Shown here one piece after another: positions 7,360 to 12,817 of a stretch of 12,817 nucleotides of DNA (position 1 is the stretch's first letter; every line of letters starts with the position of its first letter). The DNA is from JBJEQG01 sp051881635. GTDB lineage: Bacteria > Bacillota > Clostridia > Oscillospirales > Acutalibacteraceae. The stretch spans positions 1 through 12,817 of the forward strand of contig JBJEQG010000124.1 of the NCBI GenBank assembly GCA_051881635.1, given 5' to 3'. Both the position numbers and the translations under genes were made by a program. The notes under the pieces were generated by a model. The model ran no database searches and was not told where the DNA came from. It saw only the letters and a list, made by a program, of their open reading frames with translations.

Positions 7360-7775
7360 ATACATTAAAACAACTTTTTCAAAAACATCGTGAAATTATC
7401 CTATATATATTTTTCGGTTGTTGTACAACCGCTGTCAACTATATAACCTATTTTCTGTGCGTAAATATTTTTTCGATTGATTATATTATCTCAAATATTA
7501 TCGCATGGATTGTCGGTGTTCTGTTCGCCTACTTTACAAATCGTGGCATGGTTTTTCAGTCGCAGGTTTCGGGAACAAAAAACTTTCTGAAAGAAATGAT
7601 TGCCTTTTTTGGAGCGAGATTGTTTTCACTGATTGTTGAAACAGTCCTGCTGTATGTGTTTGTTAATTGGCTTTTGATGAATGCCTTTATTGCCAAATTG
7701 ATTTTGGCGGTTGTGGTTGTCATTTTGAATTATATTGCCAGCAAGCTGTTTGTTTTCCGAAAGAAAGACAAATAA
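7356..7775 (+). CDS. GtrA-like four-helix membrane protein
   Basis: This 139-aa protein has four predicted membrane helices (about 14-36, 40-61, 81-103 and 108-129) and the GtrA pattern: FFGCCTTAVNY (19-29), AYFTNRGMVF (58-67) and, at the C-terminus, NYIASKLFVFRKK (125-137). GtrA-family proteins work with polyprenyl-phosphate sugar carriers in cell-surface glycan decoration or flipping. No glycosyltransferase lies beside it here, which is the more usual partner. It begins inside the stop codon of the DUF4340 gene (ATGA overlap) and is the last gene before the terminator at 7786, so it belongs to the same transcript as the exporter. The link in function is inferred from coupling only. Confidence 0.88.
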   Translation: MNTLKQLFQKHREIILYIFFGCCTTAVNYITYFLCVNIFSIDYIISNIIAWIVGVLFAYFTNRGMVFQSQVSGTKNFLKEMIAFFGARLFSLIVETVLLYVFVNWLLMNAFIAKLILAVVVVILNYIASKLFVFRKKDK

Positions 7776-7785
7776 ACTTCCCAAC

Positions 7786-7825
7786 AAAAAAGAGTTCCGT
7801 CCAATCATGGACAGAACTCTTTTTT
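7786..7825. terminator. Bidirectional intrinsic terminator between convergent genes
   Basis: Arms of 17 bases (7786-7802 and 7809-7825) pair with one mismatch around a 6-base loop (AATCAT). The A tract on the left and T tract on the right allow termination in both directions. It lies 10 bases after the GtrA-like stop and 10 bases after the end of the convergent TraB/GumN gene, serving both. Confidence 0.9.
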
Positions 7826-7835
7826 CTTTTTATGA

Positions 7836-8846
7836 TTAACCTGTAACACGCTCAACCGTACAGCCTTTTGACCGCAAAAGACTTAAAATTCCGCTTTCCC
7901 CGTAATAATGAGCCGCACCGACAACCATCATAACGGTATCGCCACTCTGCATATATCTTTCGGCAGTATCCGCCATTTTGATATTTCTTTGTATAATCAA
8001 TGCATTTGTGTATTCATCACTCAAAGCCTTTTCTTCCTCAGTCATTTCCTCTGTTGCACTCTCGGTTAAATCTTCACCCTTTTTCCACTTTTCATAAGTT
8101 TCTTTAATAGCCGCCGTCTGTTCCTCAATTTTTCCCTCACCCAAATAGCTTTCCAAAAGATATACTTGAAGTTTATCGGAGAAATTATTGAACATATCAA
8201 CCTGTTCCTTTTCCGACTCAACCTCTAAAACTGTTTTTCCGTCTGCTTTTGCTCGATTGATTAACTGCATATCAACCCCTTGCATAACATTTAAACCTGA
8301 TTGTGCTATACAAACATTTTCCATAAGAGAAAACCAAAAAACAACATTAAAATAGTCATAGGTACTGACATACATCTTATTTTCCGTTAATATTCTGACC
8401 GCCTGTTCATAATCTTTCTCAGGAATATGGTCTTTAATTGTCGTTCCGTCCATATACATATAAGACTGCATACTATTGATGGCATTTTCCAAATCCAAAG
8501 ATGATGTTATATCATATTCAAACGCCAGACTGTCACACTCCGAATAGGCGGTTTCAAAATAACTTGGCCATTCGATTTCTCCCTCTGTTGCATGAATAGA
8601 GCCAAAACAATACATACTGTTTCCGTCCTTGTCTGTCACTTTCCAAAGAGCGGGCGTTATACCGCCTGTTTCGGAAGTATTGCTGTTTTCGGACGGCACA
8701 CTGCTTTCAACTTTTGAAACCTGACTTTCTTCCGCCGACACAGGGACACTTTCCCTGTTATCCCCATTTCCCGCCGTACACGCCGAAAAACTGAACAACA
8801 CCGCCAAAAATGCCGCCATACGGCACATATATTTTCCTTTTCCCAT
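7836..8846 (-). CDS. TraB/GumN family lipoprotein
   Basis: Starting at the ATG at 8846 the protein has 336 aa, with a lipoprotein signal peptide: a short basic N-terminus, a hydrophobic stretch at about 10-21 and a lipobox ending FSAC with C23 as the lipidated residue. A Ser/Glu-rich tether (about 28-62) follows, then a TraB/GumN domain: ALWKV (66-70), CFGSIH with H85, AFEYD with E110, QGVDMQLINRAKADGKTVLE (189-208), RNIKMAD (287-293) and VVGAAHYYGESGIL with H313. The two GxxH motifs and the glutamate are the pattern of the TraB/Tiki metal-dependent hydrolase-like fold, so surface protease activity is possible but unproven. It is monocistronic between two terminators and has a strong promoter overlapped by a palindrome, suggesting specific regulation. 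A longer reading frame to 8951 is not the real start. Confidence 0.9.
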   Translation of the reverse strand: MGKGKYMCRMAAFLAVLFSFSACTAGNGDNRESVPVSAEESQVSKVESSVPSENSNTSETGGITPALWKVTDKDGNSMYCFGSIHATEGEIEWPSYFETAYSECDSLAFEYDITSSLDLENAINSMQSYMYMDGTTIKDHIPEKDYEQAVRILTENKMYVSTYDYFNVVFWFSLMENVCIAQSGLNVMQGVDMQLINRAKADGKTVLEVESEKEQVDMFNNFSDKLQVYLLESYLGEGKIEEQTAAIKETYEKWKKGEDLTESATEEMTEEEKALSDEYTNALIIQRNIKMADTAERYMQSGDTVMMVVGAAHYYGESGILSLLRSKGCTVERVTG

Positions 8847-8852
8847 GTTATT

Positions 8853-8860
8853 CACTCCTT
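8853..8860 (-). promoter_or_regulatory. Ribosome binding site selecting the TraB/GumN start
   Basis: On the minus strand AAGGAGTG sits 6 bases before the ATG at 8846. It fixes the start directly upstream of the lipoprotein signal peptide rather than 35 codons further upstream. Confidence 0.8.
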
Positions 8861-8874
8861 TATTTGAATTATTT

Positions 8875-8900
8875 ATTAGGATAGAACAATCTTTCCTAAT
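8875..8900. promoter_or_regulatory. Near-perfect palindrome over the TraB/GumN promoter (candidate operator)
   Basis: Arms ATTAGGATAGA (8875-8885) and TCTTTCCTAAT (8890-8900) are reverse complements with one mismatch, separated by ACAA. The palindrome fills the spacer and covers the -10 of the promoter at 8878-8906, the position expected for a repressor site. The regulator is unknown and no regulator gene is adjacent. Confidence 0.65.
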
Positions 8901-8906
8901 TGTCAA
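8878..8906 (-). promoter_or_regulatory. Sigma-A type promoter of the TraB/GumN gene
   Basis: Minus strand TTGACA (8906-8901), a 17-base spacer and TATCCT (8883-8878). The -35 is consensus and the spacing ideal. The inferred start near 8871 gives a short leader of about 25 bases before the ATG. Confidence 0.75.
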
Positions 8907-8925
8907 GTTTATTTTGTCAATATAC

Positions 8926-8958
8926 AAAAAATGGACTTTGCCACAAAGCAAAGTCCAT
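8926..8958 (-). terminator. Intrinsic terminator of the pyruvate kinase gene
   Basis: A perfect 10-bp stem, ATGGACTTTG (8931-8940) with CAAAGTCCAT (8949-8958), has an 8-base loop. On the minus strand it is followed by a run of six T. It starts 22 bases after the pyruvate kinase stop and separates that gene from the TraB/GumN promoter. Confidence 0.88.
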
Positions 8959-8979
8959 TAAATTTTTCATATTTTTAAC

Positions 8980-10734
8980 TTAACCCGAAAAACTGCCGCT
9001 GACAACTATACCTTTATCGGCATCTAATGTTACACTTGTTCCTGTTTTCAACAATTTTGTCGCATTGGCTACGCCAACAAGAACGGGTTTATGCAGTGCC
9101 AGACACGCAATCGCCGCATGGGACTCCACGCCGTCCTCCTCCGTAATAACGCCTGACGCCTTTTGGATAATCGGCAAAAGTTCATTGGTTGTTTTTGAGA
9201 TAACAAGAATATCGCCGTCATTAAAGTTCTTCAAAGCCTCTGTTTCATCATTGCAGACACAAAGCGATGCACGAACCGTCAAATGATTGACAATCGTCTT
9301 GCTTGTTGCCAAAATATTTCCGACCAAATGCACTTTCAAGAGGTTTGTCGTACCTGAAACGCCAAGCGGCACACCGGCTGTAATAACAACCAAATCACCG
9401 CTCTTAACCAAACCTTTTTTCTCGGCAACATCAATAACATGTTCAAACAAATCATCTGTGTTGTCTTTTTCGTCAATCATAATCGGGATAACACCCCATG
9501 ACATATTCATCTGACGCAAAACTTTCGGATTGGTTGTACCACTGATAATCGGACAGTTCGGACGATATTTTGAAATCATGCGGGCAGTTTCACCCGACTT
9601 TGATACGGTCATAATCGCACAGGCACCAAGGTCATGGGCGGTTGTACAGGTTGCATGAGAAATTGCGGAAGTTACATTTGGACGCTCCACAACATCACGC
9701 TTTTTAAATCTTGAAATATAATCAATATCTCTTTCCGTACTTTCCGCAATGGACGCCATTGTTTTTACTGCTTCAATCGGATAGGCACCTGCCGCTGTTT
9801 CGCCTGAAAGCATAATCGCACTTGTGCCGTCATAAATCGCATTGGCAACATCGGTGGTTTCAGCTCTTGTCGGGCGGGGATTTTTCATCATGGAGTCCAA
9901 CATCTGTGTTGCGGTAATAACCTGTTTGCCGGCATCTCTTGTTTTCTTAATCAACTTCTTTTGAATTGCCGGAATATCCTCAAACGGAATTTCAACACCC
10001 AAATCTCCTCTTGCAACCATGATACCGTCAGCAGCATGGAGAATTTCCTCAATATTATTGATACCGTCTTTATTTTCGATTTTTGCAATAATTCGGATAC
10101 CGGTACTGCCGTTTTTCTCCAATTCCGCACGGAGGCTGTTAATATCCTCAGCACAGCGTGTAAAAGATGCGGCAACAAAATCGACATCTTGTTCAATACC
10201 GAAAGCAAGGTCTGCCTTGTCTTTCTCACTCATAAACGGCATGGACAATGACACATTCGGCACATTGATTCCTTTATGGGAGGAAACCTGTCCGCCGTTG
10301 ATAACCGTACATACAATTTCATTTTCAGTGGTGTTTTCAACCCTCAGTTCAATCAAACCGTCATCAATCAAAATCCTGTCGCCCTTTGTTACATCATTGG
10401 GCAAATTCTTAAAAGAAATGGAACATCTTGTGTTATCTCCTACAATGTCATCTGTAACCAAAGTAAAGGTCTGACCGGCTTCAAGCATTACTTTCTTTTC
10501 GCAAAAATCGCCTGTACGAATTTCCGGTCCTTTTGTATCCAGCAAAATCGCAACCGGAATATTCAATTCCTCACGGAACTGCTTAACCTTGTTAATTCTT
10601 CGTATATGTTCCTCATAGGTTTGATGGGACATATTCAAACGGGCAACCGCCATGCCGTTAATCATGAGCTGTTTTAAAACCTCATCATTATCCGTTGCAG
10701 GGCCGAGTGTGCAAATGATTTTCGTTTTTCTCAT
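8980..10734 (-). CDS. pyk: Pyruvate kinase with C-terminal PEP-utiliser domain
   Basis: This 584-aa enzyme performs the last step of glycolysis, transferring phosphate from phosphoenolpyruvate to ADP. The catalytic barrel shows R32, N34 and S36 in ARLNMSH, DTKGPEIRTG (66-75), AKIENKDG (217-224) with K218, GIMVARGDLGVE (237-248) with metal-binding E220 and D244, and T276 in ITATQML. E71 in the KGPEIR motif is the form associated with potassium-dependent enzymes (lysine there marks independence). The allosteric domain spans about 355-475. The extra C-terminal domain (about 500-584), with GVESHAAIACLALHKPVLVG (535-554) and H539, is the phosphohistidine-like PEP-utiliser domain found in Bacillus and clostridial pyruvate kinases. 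The ribosome binding site AGGAGG lies 8 bases before the ATG. It appears monocistronic. Confidence 0.97.
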   Translation of the reverse strand: MRKTKIICTLGPATDNDEVLKQLMINGMAVARLNMSHQTYEEHIRRINKVKQFREELNIPVAILLDTKGPEIRTGDFCEKKVMLEAGQTFTLVTDDIVGDNTRCSISFKNLPNDVTKGDRILIDDGLIELRVENTTENEIVCTVINGGQVSSHKGINVPNVSLSMPFMSEKDKADLAFGIEQDVDFVAASFTRCAEDINSLRAELEKNGSTGIRIIAKIENKDGINNIEEILHAADGIMVARGDLGVEIPFEDIPAIQKKLIKKTRDAGKQVITATQMLDSMMKNPRPTRAETTDVANAIYDGTSAIMLSGETAAGAYPIEAVKTMASIAESTERDIDYISRFKKRDVVERPNVTSAISHATCTTAHDLGACAIMTVSKSGETARMISKYRPNCPIISGTTNPKVLRQMNMSWGVIPIMIDEKDNTDDLFEHVIDVAEKKGLVKSGDLVVITAGVPLGVSGTTNLLKVHLVGNILATSKTIVNHLTVRASLCVCNDETEALKNFNDGDILVISKTTNELLPIIQKASGVITEEDGVESHAAIACLALHKPVLVGVANATKLLKTGTSVTLDADKGIVVSGSFSG

Positions 10735-10764
10735 AAACTTTTCCTCCTAATAAAACAAGTTTAT
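10733..10764 (-). repeat. 8-bp inverted repeat enclosing the pyruvate kinase ribosome binding site
   Basis: ATAAACTT (10733-10740) and AAGTTTAT (10757-10764) are exact reverse complements with a 16-base gap. In the mRNA this could form an AU-rich hairpin with AGGAGG in the loop and the first two bases of the start codon in the stem. Weak pairing makes chance plausible. Confidence 0.4.
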
Positions 10765-10779
10765 CCATTACCCTTTTAT

Positions 10780-10809
10780 ATTATAATATAACCATTCCTG
10801 TTTTTACAA
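10780..10809 (-). promoter_or_regulatory. Predicted pyruvate kinase promoter
   Basis: Minus strand TTGTAA (10809-10804), an 18-base spacer, and a perfect TATAAT (10785-10780). Transcription would begin near 10773, giving a leader of about 40 bases. Confidence 0.6.
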
Positions 10810-10943
10810 GACCTAAAAACCCGACTTACTGTAAATTATAAGTAAATGTTGTTTTAAAACATGGCTTTTGTTTTTCGTTTTTTTCTTTCAAATTATTAAA
10901 AATCATTTTCGCAATCATTCTTACCAAAATTTTCAAAAAAATA

Positions 10944-10972
10944 TTGCAATTATTGTAAAACTATGCTATAAT
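10944..10972 (+). promoter_or_regulatory. Predicted GH13 gene promoter with extended -10
   Basis: TTGCAA (10944-10949), a 17-base spacer and TATAAT (10967-10972), preceded by TGC to make an extended -10. Transcription would begin near 10979, giving a leader of about 70 bases. Confidence 0.75.
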
Positions 10973-11030
10973 TTTCAATGTCAGCAGAACATAACCTGTT
11001 GTTAAAATTTTTTAAAAAATAAGTGTACAA

Positions 11031-11038
11031 AGGAAGGA
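11031..11038 (+). promoter_or_regulatory. Distant ribosome binding site of the GH13 gene
   Basis: AGGAAGGA is the only purine-rich site upstream of the ATG at 11052, but the gap of 13 bases is longer than usual. No alternative in-frame start fits better, because the family N-terminus (WVNESIFYQIYP) begins right at this ATG. Confidence 0.5.
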
Positions 11039-11051
11039 ACGATTATCCGCT

Positions 11052-12704
11052 ATGTATTGGGTCAATGAATCTATTTTCTATCAAATCTACCCTATGGGTT
11101 TCACAAACGCTCCCCGTGTTAATGACGGCAAGCTGGAATACCGCTTGGACAAGGTTATTGACTTTATTCCGCATCTTAAAAAAATGAATATCAACGCTAT
11201 CTATTTCAGCCCTGTATTCATGTCTACAACACACGGCTACGATACCGATGATTATATGAAAATCGACAATCGTCTTGGTGACAACGACTCCTTTAAGAAA
11301 ATTTGTGATACCCTGCACGAAAACGGTATCAGAGTTGTTCTGGACGGTGTATTTAACCATGTCGGCAGAAACTTTTGGGCTTTCCGTGATGTGAGAGAAA
11401 AAGGTTCATCTTCTCCCTATTGTTCATGGTTTCAAAATCTGCATTTTGGCGGCGGCAGTCCTTACGGCGACCCGTTCTCCTATGAAGGTTGGCAGGGACA
11501 CTATGACCTTGTAAAACTGAATTTGCGTAATCCCGATGTTAAACAGCATTTGTTGGATGCTGTCGGTATGTGGATTGATACTTTTAAGATTGACGGTCTG
11601 AGATTGGACGCTGCCGATTGCGTGGACTTGGACTTCTTCAAAGCACTCCGCAACTACACAAAGAGCAAAGACCCGAATTTTTGGCTTTTCGGTGAGATTA
11701 TCCATGGCGATTACAACCGTTGGGCTAACCCCGAAACATTAGACTCCGTTACAAACTACGAATGTTACAAGGGCATTTATTCCGCACATAACAGCAAAAA
11801 CTACTTTGAGATTGCCCATTCCTTAAACCGTCAATTCGGCAACGGCGGTATTTACAAAAACATTTATACCTACAACTTTGTTGATAACCACGATGTTAAC
11901 CGTGTTGCAAGCGTGGTACAGCGTCAGGAATATCTGCCGAACATCTATTCAACACTCTATTTTATGCCGGGCGTACCGTCCGTTTATTACGGCAGTGAGT
12001 GGGGATTGCAAGGTCAAAAGAACAATGTTGACCATGACTGGCCTTTGCGTCCTTGTCTGAATGTATCGGATATTCAGGAAAACGCTTTGTTCCGCCATAT
12101 CTGCAAACTTGGTGCGGTTCGCCGCAGCTTTAAGGCATTGAAATACGGTTCGTTTGACAATGTTATCATTCGTAATGAACAGCTTGTTTTCAAACGCCGC
12201 TTTGAAAACGAAACCGTTTATATTGCTTTGAATTTAACGGACAACAGTTTTGATATTGGCTTCAATACAGACGGCGGTTCTGCTCTGTTTGATGTTATGG
12301 ACAACAACAAGCGTTTTGATGTCAACAACAATTACGCCAATATTGATATTCCCGCACATGGCACTCGTGTTCTTGTTCTGACGAACGGCACAGCACCTGT
12401 TGTTGATTTGGGTGAGGGCGAAATTACAGACACCACCGAACAGGAAACCGCCTCCAATCAAACTCCTGTCGCTGAACCGACACCGAAACTGCCTGACCGT
12501 GGCACACCGGGACGCTATCGCCACTACAAAGGCGGCGAATATGAATTTATCGCTATCGCAAAACACAGCGAAACAATGGAAGATTTGGTTATCTATAAAG
12601 AAACATGGGGCGAGGGCAAAATTTGGGCCCGTCCGGCTTCAATGTTCTATCAGTTTGTTAATGTCGGTGACAAACAAGTTCCCCGTTTTGAGCATATCGG
12701 ATAA
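11052..12704 (+). CDS. Intracellular GH13 alpha-amylase-family enzyme fused to DUF1653
   Basis: This 550-aa protein has two parts. Residues 1-445 are a GH13 glycoside hydrolase (TIM barrel plus C-terminal beta domain) with all four conserved regions: DGVFNH (98-103), GLRLDAAD (182-189, nucleophile D186), FGEIIHGD (213-220, acid/base E215) and FVDNHD (276-281, H280/D281). The family cleaves or transfers alpha-1,4/1,6 glucans. The lack of a signal peptide and the NESIFYQIYP start suggest a cytosolic enzyme acting on imported maltodextrins or cyclodextrins; the exact substrate cannot be told. A Thr/Glu/Pro-rich linker (about 449-484) leads to a DUF1653 domain (about 487-550): GRYRHYKG, AKHSETMEDLVIYKE, WARPASMFYQFV and a VPRF ending. 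DUF1653 usually occurs as a separate small protein of unknown function. The gene appears monocistronic, with its own promoter and terminator. Confidence 0.92.
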   Translation: MYWVNESIFYQIYPMGFTNAPRVNDGKLEYRLDKVIDFIPHLKKMNINAIYFSPVFMSTTHGYDTDDYMKIDNRLGDNDSFKKICDTLHENGIRVVLDGVFNHVGRNFWAFRDVREKGSSSPYCSWFQNLHFGGGSPYGDPFSYEGWQGHYDLVKLNLRNPDVKQHLLDAVGMWIDTFKIDGLRLDAADCVDLDFFKALRNYTKSKDPNFWLFGEIIHGDYNRWANPETLDSVTNYECYKGIYSAHNSKNYFEIAHSLNRQFGNGGIYKNIYTYNFVDNHDVNRVASVVQRQEYLPNIYSTLYFMPGVPSVYYGSEWGLQGQKNNVDHDWPLRPCLNVSDIQENALFRHICKLGAVRRSFKALKYGSFDNVIIRNEQLVFKRRFENETVYIALNLTDNSFDIGFNTDGGSALFDVMDNNKRFDVNNNYANIDIPAHGTRVLVLTNGTAPVVDLGEGEITDTTEQETASNQTPVAEPTPKLPDRGTPGRYRHYKGGEYEFIAIAKHSETMEDLVIYKETWGEGKIWARPASMFYQFVNVGDKQVPRFEHIG

Positions 12705-12750
12705 CAGTATTTAACCGATTATTTCTTCACTCCTTTCTCTTTTTCATACA

Positions 12751-12795
12751 AAAAACCGTTCAATGAGCTTTCAATAAGTTCACTGAACGGTTTTT
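12751..12795. terminator. Long intrinsic terminator after the GH13 gene, probably bidirectional
   Basis: Arms of 20 bases (12751-12770 and 12776-12795) pair around a 5-base loop (TCAAT), with one A-C mismatch and one G-T wobble. The outer part AAAAACCGTTCA pairs perfectly with TGAACGGTTTTT. The A and T tracts at either end allow use in both directions, so a convergent gene may lie beyond the window. Confidence 0.9.
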
Positions 12796-12817
12796 GTCTT
12801 TGTTCTGTTTTTAAATA

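Larger units (their letters stand above)
10735..11051. other. Divergent regulatory region between pyruvate kinase and the GH13 gene
   Basis: A 317-base AT-rich region with no supported coding frame. It holds the pyruvate kinase promoter and leader (10735-10809) and the GH13 promoter and leader (10944-11051). The middle (about 10810-10940) has only T/A-rich runs and a 10-base palindrome, GTTTTAAAAC at 10851-10860. I looked for a clear CcpA-type cre site and a recognisable riboswitch and saw neither. Confidence 0.6.

Noticed and set aside
8875..8900. Assignment of the palindrome to a DtxR/IdeR-type iron regulator
   Set aside because: Half-sites resemble TTAGGnTAG, but the spacing between halves is about 6 rather than 1, and no such regulator is nearby; it is kept only as an unassigned operator candidate.
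8847..8951. 35-codon upstream extension of the TraB/GumN reading frame
   Set aside because: It crosses the promoter, the palindrome and part of the pyruvate kinase terminator, and would bury the lipoprotein signal peptide. The ATG at 8846 has a good ribosome binding site.
10019..10677. Open frames on the plus strand (133-151 codons) over pyruvate kinase
   Set aside because: Shadows of the conserved pyruvate kinase coding sequence with no domain pattern.
10944..11051. Riboswitch or T-box in the GH13 leader
   Set aside because: The leader is only about 70 bases and AT-rich, with no conserved core or terminator/antiterminator pair that I can recognise.

Overview
The window looks like a chromosomal segment of a low-to-moderate GC Bacillota, most likely a gut-type Clostridia (Oscillospirales or a relative). 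The reasons are strong AGGAGG-type ribosome binding sites, sigma-A style promoters, short intrinsic terminators with T tracts, a pyruvate kinase with the extra C-terminal PEP-utiliser domain, and a GldA/GldF/GldG/DUF4340 exporter set. The assignment to lineage is inference. I saw no tRNA, rRNA, CRISPR array, insertion sequence or phage gene.

Layout: (1) At the left edge, on the minus strand, lies a nearly complete asparaginase-fold protein that starts at a TTG codon and has altered active-site positions. (2) Divergent from it, a tightly packed plus-strand run of seven genes (1148-7775) holds a hypoxanthine/deoxyinosine DNA glycosylase, an exonuclease III-type AP endonuclease, an ABC-2 exporter ATPase, its permease, a GldG-like auxiliary protein, a DUF4340 membrane-anchored protein and a small GtrA-like membrane protein. 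It ends in a bidirectional terminator. (3) A convergent minus-strand TraB/GumN lipoprotein has a strong promoter overlapped by a near-perfect palindrome. (4) Pyruvate kinase, also minus strand, ends in its own terminator. (5) A 317-bp divergent regulatory region separates pyruvate kinase from (6) an intracellular GH13 alpha-amylase-family enzyme carrying a C-terminal DUF1653 domain, followed by a hairpin terminator.

How the genes may work together: the glycosylase and AP endonuclease are consecutive steps of base excision repair. The four exporter genes form the conserved ATPase/permease/auxiliary set of unknown substrate, translationally linked by ATGA overlaps at two junctions, with GtrA attached by the second overlap. 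The amylase and pyruvate kinase sit at the entry and exit of sugar catabolism and share an intergenic region.

The most interesting points are the GH13-DUF1653 fusion, the exporter-GtrA coupling, the palindromes over two promoters, and the asparaginase homologue that seems to lack the usual catalytic lysine. None clearly defines a wholly new system.
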